A DNA stretch of 64,000 bases from positions 1 to 64,000 of the forward strand of contig JAIOZA010000015.1 in assembly GCA_021740825.1 (NCBI GenBank). Reading direction: 5' to 3'. A program made the position numbers and the translations under genes. Source of the DNA: Bacteroidia bacterium (GTDB lineage Bacteria; Bacteroidota; Bacteroidia; B-17B0; Aurantibacillaceae). Below the pieces are notes generated by a model. That model had not been told where the DNA came from, made no database searches, and saw only the letters and a program-made list of their open reading frames with translations. Below are positions 26,014 to 34,634 of the stretch, in pieces. Within the stretch, counting starts at the first letter, position 1. The number at the start of each line of letters is the position of its first letter.

Positions 26014-27084
26014 ATGGGAAATAGCATTGTTAATTATTTTAAAGGGAGAGGCGCACAGTTTAATCCTAATAGTAAATTTCAGCAAATACATTATTTGCAG
26101 GAGCATATAGAGGGTTTAGATGAAGAGTTTTTGCAAAAAGAGAAAACAGAAATTATTTATACTTATCCCAAAACTATTATCAATAAAGTAGAAAGTACGG
26201 ATATTGGTATGGGATATTCGTTAAATCCTTATCAGGGCTGTGAACATGGATGCATTTATTGCTATGCTCGAAACTCATATGAATTTTGGGGGTATAGTGC
26301 GGGTTTAGATTTTGAAAGAAAAATTATCGTTAAAAAAAATGCCGTTGAACTATTAGAAAAAACGTTTAGTCAAAAAAACTGGAAAGTAAAACCAATTATG
26401 CTTTCCGGAAATACAGATTGTTACCAGCCTGTTGAACGTGAAATGGAATTAACTAGAAACATTTTAAAAACCTGTTTAAAGTATAAACATCCAGTTTCAA
26501 TTATCACAAAAAACTCATTAATTACTCGTGATATTGATGTATTAACCGAATTATCAGAACATAATTTAGTACATGTGATGATTTCTATAACGGGCACAGA
26601 TGAAAAAGTTAGACAATTACTAGAACCAAGAACTGCCTCTTATAAAAACAGAATGGCTGTTTTAGAAACTTTATCAAAACATGGTATTCCTTGTGGCGTT
26701 ATGGTAGCCCCAATTATTCCGGGCATTAATAACCACGAAGTATCTAATGTAATTGAACAAGCTGCCAATGCGGGAGCTACAAGTGCAGGAATTACCATTG
26801 TAAGATTAAATGGTTCGGTAGAACATATTTTTAAAGATTGGTTAGTGAAAAATTTTCCTGATAGAGTTGATAAAGTATGGAATCAAATTATGGACTGTCA
26901 CGGCGGTAAAGTGAGTGATACCAGAAAAAGTGTGAGAATGAAAGGAGAAGGTAAAATAGCCGAATCTATTTTGCAATTATTTAAAGTTTCAAAAGAAAAA
27001 TTTATGCCCGTTGAATCAAAGTTTATTTTTAATACGGTGACTTTTAATTACAAAGCAGGCGATAACCAATTGAGTTTGTTTTAA
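26014..27084 (+). CDS. PA0069/Rv2578c family radical SAM protein
   Basis: 356 residues from ATG 26014 (MGNSIVNYFKGRGAQFNPNSKF, a conserved opening). A TTG at 25972 would add 14 unlikely residues. The 4Fe-4S motif is Cys76-x3-Cys80-x2-Cys83 in YQGCEHGCIYCYAR, followed by the family segments LSGNTDCYQPVE, MISITGTDEKVRQLLEPRTAS and VMVAPIIPGIN. The family resembles spore photoproduct lyase-type and 'SplB-like' enzymes and has no assigned substrate. A TAACTTTA box (25989-25996) lies 17 bases upstream. It follows another radical-SAM gene; both probably have their own promoters. Confidence 0.9.
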   Translation: MGNSIVNYFKGRGAQFNPNSKFQQIHYLQEHIEGLDEEFLQKEKTEIIYTYPKTIINKVESTDIGMGYSLNPYQGCEHGCIYCYARNSYEFWGYSAGLDFERKIIVKKNAVELLEKTFSQKNWKVKPIMLSGNTDCYQPVEREMELTRNILKTCLKYKHPVSIITKNSLITRDIDVLTELSEHNLVHVMISITGTDEKVRQLLEPRTASYKNRMAVLETLSKHGIPCGVMVAPIIPGINNHEVSNVIEQAANAGATSAGITIVRLNGSVEHIFKDWLVKNFPDRVDKVWNQIMDCHGGKVSDTRKSVRMKGEGKIAESILQLFKVSKEKFMPVESKFIFNTVTFNYKAGDNQLSLF

Positions 27085-27094
27085 AAAGGAGTTA

Positions 27095-27114
27095 TTAACC
27101 ACATAGAGACATAG
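27095..27114 (+). repeat. Left 20-bp inverted repeat flanking the GxxExxY gene
   Basis: TTAACCACATAGAGACATAG. The reverse complement recurs at 27730-27749 with one mismatch, and a shorter inverted copy (ACCACATAGAGG as complement) lies at 27226-27238. The 27085-27306 interval has no gene other than these repeats. Confidence 0.75.
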
Positions 27115-27306
27115 AAAAATAGGGTGTGATTTGGAGAATAGAATAGAAAAATAAATTTTTACATAGGTTGCTATGTTAAAAGTGTAGCTTCTAGTGCCCA
27201 ACTTCAGCTATTTTAAACCTATACCTCTATGTGGTTTAAATTATTTAGCTATATAAAGCAAACACAATAACAAATAGTAGAATATTCAAACATATAGAGG
27301 CTTAAA

Positions 27307-27725
27307 ATGATTACACAAAAATATTTGGATGAACTGAACTTACTTATGAAGTAGTTGGAGCAGCTATTGAAGTTCATAAAATTATGGGAAGAGGATTATT
27401 AGAAAGTGTTTATCATCAATGCTTAAAAGAGGAGTTAGTTCATAGAAAAATAAATTTTTTAACAGAGATGTGTATTCCTGTTATTTATAAGGAAAAAAAG
27501 CTTCATTTTGACTTTAGGTGTGATTTATTTGTTGAAAAATGCATAGTGGTTGAATTAAAATCTGTGCAAGCAATATCTAATGCGCATGAATCGCAGCTTT
27601 TAACCTATATGAAACTGCTAAAATCGCCGAAAGGGATTCTAATAAATTTTAATTGTTTTAATATTTTTAGAGAAGGTCAAAAAACTTTTGTAAACGAATA
27701 CTTTAGCAATTTACACAAAGAATAA
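27307..27725 (+). pseudogene. GxxExxY family protein, N-terminus frameshifted
   Basis: Member of the PD-(D/E)XK nuclease-like GxxExxY family (signature GLLESVY, then RCDLFVEKCIVVELKS with the catalytic-type Asp and Glu-Leu-Lys, HESQLLTYMKLL, and GILINFNC). A normal start at ATG 27307 reads MITQKYLDELN and then hits TAG at 27352. The next frame continues as LTYEVVGAAIEVHKIMGRGLLESVY, so a single-base loss near 27340 separates the normal first 11 residues from the rest. Translation from ATG 27384 would give 113 residues without that segment. Flanking inverted repeats suggest the gene and repeats move together. The nuclease core itself is intact. Confidence 0.75.
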
Positions 27726-27729
27726 AAAA

Positions 27730-27749
27730 CTATGTTTCTATGTGGTTAA
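27730..27749 (-). repeat. Right 20-bp inverted repeat flanking the GxxExxY gene
   Basis: Reverse complement of the 27095-27114 repeat with 19 of 20 positions identical. It begins 4 bases after the GxxExxY stop codon. Confidence 0.75.
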
Positions 27750-27818
27750 AATAGTTACTTCCATTAATTAATATGAGAAGTTAAATATTCTTAGAAGTCT
27801 GTTTTAGAGAAATATGTC

Positions 27819-27826
27819 TATCTTTA
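27819..27826 (+). promoter_or_regulatory. Candidate -7 promoter box (TATCTTTA)
   Basis: TAnnTTTR match 37 bases upstream of the pentapeptide-repeat gene ATG. Pattern-based. Confidence 0.28.
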
Positions 27827-27863
27827 TTTTAATCAAATTTATAAGATTCGTTGATTAAATAAT

Positions 27864-28430
27864 ATGACCAACTTAATAAAGATTTCGGAAACACTTTCAA
27901 ATCTTACATTGCTTTCTAAAGTTACTGAAAGAGAAGATTACGAAAAGTGTGAATTCGTCAATTGCACATTCGCAGATATATCTAATTTAAATTTCATCAA
28001 TTGTATTTTTAAAAACTGTAATTTAAGTAATTGCAAAATTAATAATGCAAAATTGCAAGGAGTTCATTTTGTAGATTGCAAATTATTGGGACTTAATTTT
28101 TTTCAAGCAAAAGATTTTGCTTTTGAGGTTTGTTTTGTTCAGTGTGTTTTAGATTACGCTTCGTTTGACAGTAAGAAGCTTAATAAAAGTGAATTTAAGT
28201 ATTGTAAAATGCATGAAGTCAATTTCACCAATGCAGATTTATCTAAAGTAGTATTTATTGATTGTGATTTATATGAAGCTGTTTTTGCGAACACAAATTT
28301 ATCAGGTGTTGATTTTACTAGTTCTCTGAATTTCGCTATCGATCCAGAAATTAACACTATTAAAAAAGCAAAATTTTTATCTCAAGATTTATTTAGACTT
28401 TTAAGCAGGCATGATATTATAATCGAGTAA
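27864..28430 (+). CDS. Pentapeptide-repeat protein
   Basis: 188 residues forming a right-handed quadrilateral beta helix of A(D/N)LXX-type repeats: FVNCTFADIS, NLNFINCIFKNCNLSNCKINNAKLQGVHF, NFTNADLSKVVFIDCDLYEAVFANTNLSGVDF. Overall shape resembles Qnr/MfpA proteins that mimic DNA and protect gyrase, including the bulky Phe at the repeat centre and a short helical C-terminal tail (FLSQDLFRLLSRHDI) that in Qnr proteins mediates dimerisation. Whether it confers gyrase protection is unknown. Unusually Cys-rich. It is followed closely by the ChaN-like gene. Confidence 0.88.
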   Translation: MTNLIKISETLSNLTLLSKVTEREDYEKCEFVNCTFADISNLNFINCIFKNCNLSNCKINNAKLQGVHFVDCKLLGLNFFQAKDFAFEVCFVQCVLDYASFDSKKLNKSEFKYCKMHEVNFTNADLSKVVFIDCDLYEAVFANTNLSGVDFTSSLNFAIDPEINTIKKAKFLSQDLFRLLSRHDIIIE

Positions 28431-28463
28431 TTTTTGATTATATTTAGTAAAATTTATAAAGCC

Positions 28464-29384
28464 ATGAATTATTTTAAAATAGCTGTATTTTTTTTAATTA
28501 CTTTTTCTCGTCAACCATTATCGGCGCAAATCACTGAAAAAAATTACAAAATATACTCCGTAAAATTGGCGAAAGAGGTTAGTATAAATGACATTGTAGA
28601 AGACCTGAAGTCTTACGATGTGCTATTTTATGGCGAAGAGCATAACGATTCAGTTACACATTTTTTAGAGCATAAAATATTAGAAAGTCTGTTTGCTAAA
28701 TATTCAAACACAGTTACTTTATCTATGGAAATGTTTGAACGAGATGTGCAGCCCATTATGAATGAATATTTAACATCAGAAATTAAAGAAAAAAGCTTTA
28801 AAAAAGATGCCAGAGTATGGAGTAATTATAGAGATTACAGACCAATGATTGAACTTTGTAAAAAAAATAAATTAGATGTGATTTGTGCAAATGCAGCTGG
28901 GCGCTATTCAAATTTAGCAGGGCGCAAAGGACAAAAGGCATTAATGGCCTTGCCAGCTGAATCTAAAAAATATTTTGCCCCATTGCCATATGACACAGCA
29001 TCAGGAAAATATTATGATAAATTAATGGGATTGTCGCACGATCCTGCTGACACTTCTAAAAAAGCAGCGCCAGTTATGGGAATGGGAGGATTTAGTTTAA
29101 TCATGGCACAATCGCTTTGGGATGCCACTATGGCCTACTCTATTTCAGAATATTTAAAAAACAATAAAACTAAAAAGATATTTCAAGTAAATGGACGATT
29201 TCATAGCGATGAAGGCTTTGCTGCTGTAACTCAGTTAAAAAAATATAGTCCAAAAACTAAAATTCTAATTATATCATCTGCAGCTGATGATTCTTTTCCA
29301 AACATAGACTGGAACAAACATAAACAGCTTGGAGATTATATTATCATTACAGATCCACAAATACCTAAAACCTATAAAGACTAA
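28464..29384 (+). CDS. ChaN-like putative haem-binding exported protein (DUF399)
   Basis: 306 residues from ATG 28464; a TTG at 28434 would place ten unneeded residues before a good signal peptide (MNYFKIAVFFLITFSRQPLSAQ). Family features: FYGEEHNDSVTHFLEHKIL, LSMEMFERDVQP, then VWSNYRDYRPMIELCKKN and VNGRFHSDEGFAA. ChaN-type proteins bind haem or another cofactor, and some are listed as iron-regulated lipoproteins. There is no Cys at the signal cleavage site, so this one is not a lipoprotein. The thioredoxin-like gene starts 3 bases after its stop, so the two are probably co-expressed in the periplasm. Confidence 0.85.
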   Translation: MNYFKIAVFFLITFSRQPLSAQITEKNYKIYSVKLAKEVSINDIVEDLKSYDVLFYGEEHNDSVTHFLEHKILESLFAKYSNTVTLSMEMFERDVQPIMNEYLTSEIKEKSFKKDARVWSNYRDYRPMIELCKKNKLDVICANAAGRYSNLAGRKGQKALMALPAESKKYFAPLPYDTASGKYYDKLMGLSHDPADTSKKAAPVMGMGGFSLIMAQSLWDATMAYSISEYLKNNKTKKIFQVNGRFHSDEGFAAVTQLKKYSPKTKILIISSAADDSFPNIDWNKHKQLGDYIIITDPQIPKTYKD

Positions 29385-29387
29385 AAA

Positions 29388-30584
29388 ATGAAAAAATCAA
29401 TTTACACAATTTTTGTTATCGCTGGATTATCATCGCAAGCTATTTCACAAAATAAAAGCATCACATTTGAACATACGTCTTTTAAAGAAATTAAAGCGAA
29501 GGCACTAAAAGAAAATAAACTCATTTTTATTGATGCTTATACCACTTGGTGCGGTCCTTGCAAGCAAATGGCTAAAAATGTTTTCACTAACGATACCGTA
29601 GCAGATTATTATAATAAAAATTTCATCAATGCTAAAATTGATATGGAAAAAGGGGAAGGCATTGAAATTGCAAAACTTTACGAAGTTAAATGTTATCCTA
29701 ATTTATTATTTGTGGACGGTAAAGGAAATCTAGTTCATAGAGTAGCTGGTTCCATGTCACCTTCATCATTCATAGAATTAGGGCAAGATTCGAAAAATCC
29801 CGAAAAATGCTTTTCATATTTTTCTAAAAATTACGAAGCTAACAAAACTAATTCTGATTTTTTAAGCAAGTACATTTATGCAAAAGATGGTACTTGTTTA
29901 GAAATTGGTGATTTACTAAAATACTATTTTGCGCTTCAAACAGATGAGCAATTAACCTCTGAGGAAAATTGGAAGATGATCAAATCATTCACTAACTCAT
30001 TAGAATCGCAAGAATTTCAATTCTTAATTAAAAACAAGGAAAGATATGATAACTTATATAGTGCTGCCGAAGTTGATGAAAAATTAAAAGACATATACAG
30101 AAATGTTTTATATTCGGTTATAGCTCAAAAATCATTTGACGAAAAAAAGTACAATGAAACTAAAGCTAAAATTTTCTCCTATAATACACCAGATACAAAA
30201 CAAATTATTTTTGAATCTGACTTAAATTTAGCTGCGAGAACAAAAAACTGGACTAACTATGAGAAATTAGCTATCAACTATGTGGACATCTACTATTCAA
30301 AAGATGCCAATATGTTAAATAATATTTCATGGAATTTTTACGAACAAGTAACTAGCAAAGAAGGTCTAGTAAAAGCTGTAGAATGGTCTAAAACAGCATG
30401 CGCAATAGAAACAAGCTACGCAAACTTAGACACACATGCCGCCGTTTTATTTAAATTGGGTGATAAAGAATCGGCTTTGAGTGCCGCAAATAAAGCCATT
30501 GAATTAGCTAAAATAGATAACTTAACTGCTGAGGACTATCAAGGAACAACTGATTTAATTAAAAAAATCAACGAATTAAAATAA
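29388..30584 (+). CDS. Exported thioredoxin-fold protein with helical repeat C-terminus
   Basis: 398 residues. Signal peptide MKKSIYTIFVIAGLSSQAIS. A thioredoxin domain at about 25-130 carries the redox motif Cys55-Gly-Pro-Cys58 (YTTWCGPCKQM) and the cis-proline region (VKCYPNLLFVDGKG). The remaining ~260 residues are helical and TPR-like near the end (VEWSKTACAIETSYANLDTHAAVLFKLGDKESALSAANKAIELAK). Probably a periplasmic disulfide reductase or isomerase with a protein-binding tail. Encoded directly after the ChaN-like gene, which could supply a redox partner. Confidence 0.88.
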   Translation: MKKSIYTIFVIAGLSSQAISQNKSITFEHTSFKEIKAKALKENKLIFIDAYTTWCGPCKQMAKNVFTNDTVADYYNKNFINAKIDMEKGEGIEIAKLYEVKCYPNLLFVDGKGNLVHRVAGSMSPSSFIELGQDSKNPEKCFSYFSKNYEANKTNSDFLSKYIYAKDGTCLEIGDLLKYYFALQTDEQLTSEENWKMIKSFTNSLESQEFQFLIKNKERYDNLYSAAEVDEKLKDIYRNVLYSVIAQKSFDEKKYNETKAKIFSYNTPDTKQIIFESDLNLAARTKNWTNYEKLAINYVDIYYSKDANMLNNISWNFYEQVTSKEGLVKAVEWSKTACAIETSYANLDTHAAVLFKLGDKESALSAANKAIELAKIDNLTAEDYQGTTDLIKKINELK

Positions 30585-30614
30585 AGCGATTTTTTAATTA
30601 GTTGCAATAAACTT

Positions 30615-31472
30615 CTATTTCACAAAAAAAGAAGTAATAGTAAATATAGCAAACACCACACTGGCAATTCCATTGGTTGTCATAAAGGCTATATTTACTC
30701 TTGACAAGTCATGTGCTTTAACAAGTGTATGCTGATAAATAATTAAGCCTGTAAATAAGGATGCTCCTATCCAAAATAAAAAATTAAAATCACCAATATA
30801 GCCAGCTAAAAAAACAAAGGCAATTGAAGATAGGTGTAACATTTTTGAAAAAAACATGGCTCCTTTTGTTCCTAATAAAACCGGAATTGAATTTAAATGA
30901 TTCACTCTATCAAAATCTTCATCTTGTAAAGCATAAATAATATCAAATCCACTTACCCATGTAAATACGGTAAATGAAAAAAATAATGGAAGCCAAGCAA
31001 ACACTCCGGTTACAGCTAAATAAGCTCCAATAGGCGCAAGTGCTAGCCCAGCACCTAATACCAAATGACACAGTGGAGTAAAGCGTTTGGTATAGCTATA
31101 AAATAAAACAACAAATAAAGCTACAGGAGAAAGATAAAAACAAATGGTATTTATAAAATAAGTTGCAATTACAAATAGTAAACAATTGATGATTATAAAA
31201 AACAAAGCATTTTTGGGATTTATAATTCCTGCAGGAATTTCTCTGATAGCTGTGCGTGGGTTTAAAGCGTCAAATTTTCTATCAATGTATCTATTAAATG
31301 CCATGGCTGCATTTCGAGCAGTTGCCATACATAATAAAACTAGTAAAAATAATTTTAGCGAAAAAGAAAAGTCTTCTTGCAAAGCCAATGTAAATCCTAT
31401 GAAAGCAAATGGTAATGCAAAAATAGTATGACTAAATTTAACAAGAGATAAATAATGCTTTATACTCGACAT
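30615..31472 (-). CDS. UbiA family prenyltransferase (TIGR01475-type, possibly MqnP)
   Basis: Integral membrane prenyltransferase of 285 residues with about eight helices. The first Asp-rich motif is NRYIDRKFDALNPRTAIREIPAG (Asn60, Asp64, Asp68). The second is YALQDEDFDRV. Homologues are labelled 4-hydroxybenzoate prenyltransferase, but most Bacteroidota make menaquinone, not ubiquinone. Members of this subgroup have been assigned as MqnP of the futalosine pathway, so a role in menaquinone synthesis is the better guess. Followed (upstream on the minus strand) by a small membrane protein and yicC with one-base gaps, suggesting one transcript. Confidence 0.9.
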   Translation of the reverse strand: MSSIKHYLSLVKFSHTIFALPFAFIGFTLALQEDFSFSLKLFLLVLLCMATARNAAMAFNRYIDRKFDALNPRTAIREIPAGIINPKNALFFIIINCLLFVIATYFINTICFYLSPVALFVVLFYSYTKRFTPLCHLVLGAGLALAPIGAYLAVTGVFAWLPLFFSFTVFTWVSGFDIIYALQDEDFDRVNHLNSIPVLLGTKGAMFFSKMLHLSSIAFVFLAGYIGDFNFLFWIGASLFTGLIIYQHTLVKAHDLSRVNIAFMTTNGIASVVFAIFTITSFFVK

Positions 31473-31473
31473 A

Positions 31474-31728
31474 TTAGCTGTTTCTAATTATTATAACTAA
31501 TAAAAAAATAACTGGAAAAGATGATAGCATCATTCCAACATAACCAACACTGAATGCTTTTTTCGTTATTTCATATTTAGCATTCATATAAATATTTAGT
31601 GTAGAAAAAATAAAACCTATAATAGCCGATAATAATGCAAACATTAATAAATAAGGTTTTATTAAAATAAGGCAACTCAATGTTCCAAACACTAAAGATA
31701 AAATACCTGATAGTTTAAATAAGTTCAT
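31474..31728 (-). CDS. Small hydrophobic membrane protein, unknown function
   Basis: 84 residues with three hydrophobic helices (LSGILSLVFGTLSCLILI; LLMFALLSAIIGFIFSTLNI; VGYVGMMLSSFPVIFLLVIII). No family recognised. Positioned between yicC (1-base gap) and the UbiA-type gene (1-base gap). The tight packing supports that it is a real gene of that operon. Confidence 0.7.
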   Translation of the reverse strand: MNLFKLSGILSLVFGTLSCLILIKPYLLMFALLSAIIGFIFSTLNIYMNAKYEITKKAFSVGYVGMMLSSFPVIFLLVIIIRNS

Positions 31729-31729
31729 A

Positions 31730-32599
31730 TTACAAGACGTTATTAGTTTGCTCTTTCATTTTTTCTAATTCATCTTTCATTAAAACAACCAATTTTTGCA
31801 TTTCGGCATCATTAGCTTTAGAGCCAATTGTATTTATTTCTCTTCCAATTTCCTGCCCTATAAAATTTAACTTTCTTCCACCGGCAGGTTCTTTCATGGT
31901 TTTAATAAAATAATCTAAATGTGTTTTTAAACGCACTTTTTCTTCATTGATGTCTAACTTTTCAATATAATAAATTAATTCTTGTTCAAAACGATTGTTA
32001 TCTACTTTATCTTTTCCAACAACTTCTTCTAAATTTTTTTTAATTCTATCTCTTATGTTTTGAACGCGACTTGCATCATGCTCCTTAATTTTCTCTAACG
32101 AATCAGAAATAATAGTTAGTCTATCCATGAAATCTTTTTCAATTGATTTTCCTTCATCTTCTCTGAATTTATTTAACGCTGTAATGGCTGTATAAACAAC
32201 TTCTTGAATATCTTTCCAATCATTTTCATTTGGTTCTTTGCGTTCAGATTTTAAAACATCAGGCATTTTTAAAACATGAGCTAACAAATTAGTTTGAGGC
32301 TCGTTTAAATCAATAGCTAATTGTTTTATTTTTGCATAATATGATTTAGCTAATTCCGAATTTACTTCAACAGGAGTTTCAATTAATTTAGATTCTACGT
32401 AAATAGATAAGTCAATTTTACCACGTTCTAATAATTTAGTGATTTCGCTTTTTAGTTCATGTTCTTTATCTCTGTAAACAGAAGATAAACGTAAACTTAA
32501 ATCTAAATTTTTACTGTTAAGAGAACGTATTTCAACACTGACTGTTTTATTTTCAAATTCTTTTGTGGCTTTCCCAAAGCCTGTCATTGATTTTAGCAT
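31730..32599 (-). CDS. YicC family endoribonuclease-like protein
   Basis: 289 residues, a complete YicC/YloC family protein: opening MLKSMTGFGKA, VEIRSLNSKNLDLSLRLSSVYRDKEHELKSEI, and C-terminal YFIKTMKEPAGGRKLNFIGQEIGREINTIGSKANDAEMQ (here broken into the conserved blocks KLNFIGQE and REINTIGSKAND). YicC was shown in E. coli to be an RNA endonuclease or RNase-associated protein that affects small-RNA stability. In many Bacteroidota gmk follows directly; here it does not. A TACTTTTA box lies 4 bases before the ATG, so this is the first gene of the yicC-31474-ubiA-like unit. Confidence 0.95.
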   Translation of the reverse strand: MLKSMTGFGKATKEFENKTVSVEIRSLNSKNLDLSLRLSSVYRDKEHELKSEITKLLERGKIDLSIYVESKLIETPVEVNSELAKSYYAKIKQLAIDLNEPQTNLLAHVLKMPDVLKSERKEPNENDWKDIQEVVYTAITALNKFREDEGKSIEKDFMDRLTIISDSLEKIKEHDASRVQNIRDRIKKNLEEVVGKDKVDNNRFEQELIYYIEKLDINEEKVRLKTHLDYFIKTMKEPAGGRKLNFIGQEIGREINTIGSKANDAEMQKLVVLMKDELEKMKEQTNNVL

Positions 32600-32603
32600 G
32601 CGT

Positions 32604-32611
32604 TAAAAGTA
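32604..32611 (-). promoter_or_regulatory. Candidate -7 promoter box (TACTTTTA)
   Basis: TAnnTTTR element on the minus strand ending 4 bases before the yicC ATG (32599). Leaderless arrangement. Confidence 0.45.
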
Positions 32612-32733
32612 ATAAATATATAGAGTAAATAACAATTTGATTTTGATAGAAATAATGGAAAAAAGTGTTTAAAATCAAATGATTGCTTAATATTGTGAAC
32701 AGATAAAATAATATTAATTCGCACGAAACATAT

Positions 32734-33750
32734 ATGCAACGCTGTTTGCAATTAGCAGCAAAAGGATTGGGTAAGGTTGCTCCTAATCCTATGGTTGGCT
32801 GTATTATTGTAAATAATGGAATTATTATAGCAGAAGGTTATCATGAATTTTATGGCGGCCCACATGCTGAACCAAATGCAATTAAGCAAGTTAGTGATGA
32901 ATTACTAAAAAGCTCAACACTTTATGTAACCTTAGAACCTTGTTCACATCATGGTAAAACGCCGCCATGTGCCGATTTAATTATCAGTAAAGGCATCAAA
33001 AAAGTTGTAGTTGGGAATTTAGATTCAAACCCTTTAGTAGCAGGAAAAGGTATTCAAAAATTAAAAGATGCTGGCATTGAAGTTGAATATGGTATTTTAG
33101 ATGAAGAGTGCAGAGAATTAAATAAACGTTTTTTTACTTTTCATGAAAAAAATCGCCCCTATATTATTTTAAAATGGGCTCAAACACAGGATGGTTTTAT
33201 CAGTCAAATACCGTTGCCAAAAAATAAAGAAGATAATTGGATTACGGGTAAAGAAAGTAAACAATTAGTTCATCAGTGGCGAACCGAAGAGCAGGCTATT
33301 TTAATTGGTTATAATACGCTGATAGCTGATAACCCTTATTTAACGGCTCGATTGGCAGAAGGTAACAATCCAGTTCGATTAGTAATGTCAAAGGCAGTAG
33401 ATTTTCCGCCAGACTTATATATATTTAATAGTGATGCTAAAACAATTATTTTTAACTCTATTTTAAACGATGGAAAAAATAATGTGAACTATGTAAAAAT
33501 TGATTGGAATAATAAAGTTCAGGAAGTTTTAGATTATTGTTTTAAAAATGGAATTGCCAGTATTATTATCGAAGGTGGAACCAATACAATTACTGATTTT
33601 ATGAATTTAAATGCTTGGGATGAAGCTCGTGTATTTATAAATCAAAGTAAAACATTTGAACATGGGATAGTTGCACCCACAATACATTTAAATAATTCAA
33701 TAACTAAAAATAGTGGTAGCGATTTGTTACAAATCATTTTAAACACATAA
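32734..33750 (+). CDS. ribD: Bifunctional riboflavin biosynthesis deaminase/reductase RibD
   Basis: Catalyses steps two and three of riboflavin synthesis (pyrimidine deamination, then ribosyl side-chain reduction). 338 residues from ATG 32734. The N-terminal deaminase has zinc ligands His44 (GPHAE) and Cys70, Cys79 (EPCSHHGKTPPC). The C-terminal reductase (from about 150) shows LKWAQTQDGFIS, ITGKESKQLVHQWR and IIEGGTNTI. The five in-frame codons directly upstream read SHETY, which matches the conserved N-terminus of the family (HExYM), but no ATG, GTG or TTG precedes them before a stop. Followed at 1 base by an EamA transporter gene and then yigZ. Confidence 0.93.
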   Translation: MQRCLQLAAKGLGKVAPNPMVGCIIVNNGIIIAEGYHEFYGGPHAEPNAIKQVSDELLKSSTLYVTLEPCSHHGKTPPCADLIISKGIKKVVVGNLDSNPLVAGKGIQKLKDAGIEVEYGILDEECRELNKRFFTFHEKNRPYIILKWAQTQDGFISQIPLPKNKEDNWITGKESKQLVHQWRTEEQAILIGYNTLIADNPYLTARLAEGNNPVRLVMSKAVDFPPDLYIFNSDAKTIIFNSILNDGKNNVNYVKIDWNNKVQEVLDYCFKNGIASIIIEGGTNTITDFMNLNAWDEARVFINQSKTFEHGIVAPTIHLNNSITKNSGSDLLQIILNT

Positions 33751-33751
33751 C

Positions 33752-34633
33752 ATGATCTTTTTAATTCTTTCTATTTTTGTTTCAGTCCTTTTTGGAATTT
33801 CATTTAAAATTATTGCAGTTAAAAACATTAATGCCTTTCAAGCGATTATTGTAAATTATGTTGTAGCAGGAATCTTAGGTTTTGTCACCACAAAATCAAA
33901 CGTAACACCGCTTAATATATTTGAGCAATCGTGGATTTATGTAGCTATAGGTTTGGGTATTGTGTTTATAAGCAGTTTATTTGTAATTGCCGAAACAACT
34001 GCTAAGTCGGGTATTTCGGTGGCACAAGTTGCAAATCGCATGTCGGTTGTTGTACCTATTACAGTTTCTGTAATTTTTTACGGAGATATTTTATCATTAG
34101 CAAAAATTATTGGAATACTACTAGCTATTGCAGCTGTTTATTTAGTCTCTCATAAAGAAGATAAACAAAATGTCTCTCAAAAATTTTGGTGGTTATTTCC
34201 TGTAATTATTTTTATATGTAGTGGCATCATAGATTCTTCCATTAATTATGCTCAACGTTATTTACTAAAGGAAGATGATTTTGATGCATTTTTATCTACC
34301 ATTTTTGCAACTGCATTTGTTTTTGGATTTATTGTATTGTTGTATCAAATGATAATTAAAAAAGAAAAATTTCAAGGCAAAGCTATACCAGCAGGGATTA
34401 TTTTGGGAACTATTAATTTTGGAACCATGTATTTTATTATTTCGGCTTTAAATACTAATATCTTAGAACCTTCTGCATTATTCCCAATTAATAATTTAAG
34501 TATTTTAACCATTTCTACATTAATTTCAGTTGTTGTTTTTAAAGAAAGATTATCACTAAAAAATTGGTTGGGAATTGGTTTAAGTTTATTGGCCATTTTA
34601 ATTTTAGGATTGATGCCTCAATTGATTAAATAA
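33752..34633 (+). CDS. EamA/DMT family transporter
   Basis: 293 residues with ten transmembrane helices in the two-repeat arrangement of the drug/metabolite transporter superfamily (for example FLILSIFVSVLFGISFKIIA in the first; FPINNLSILTISTLISVVVFKERLSLKNWLGI is the typical motif before the last helix, here in pieces NLSILTIST and KERLSLKNWLGIGLSLLAI). Substrate cannot be inferred from sequence. It sits in a probable ribD-EamA-yigZ operon with gaps of 1 base each. A link to riboflavin or precursor export is possible but unsupported. Confidence 0.9.
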   Translation: MIFLILSIFVSVLFGISFKIIAVKNINAFQAIIVNYVVAGILGFVTTKSNVTPLNIFEQSWIYVAIGLGIVFISSLFVIAETTAKSGISVAQVANRMSVVVPITVSVIFYGDILSLAKIIGILLAIAAVYLVSHKEDKQNVSQKFWWLFPVIIFICSGIIDSSINYAQRYLLKEDDFDAFLSTIFATAFVFGFIVLLYQMIIKKEKFQGKAIPAGIILGTINFGTMYFIISALNTNILEPSALFPINNLSILTISTLISVVVFKERLSLKNWLGIGLSLLAILILGLMPQLIK

Positions 34634-34634
34634 A

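Noticed and set aside
27307..27384. Programmed frameshift in the GxxExxY gene
   Set aside because: No slippery heptamer or pseudoknot is visible near 27340. A simple one-base loss explains it.
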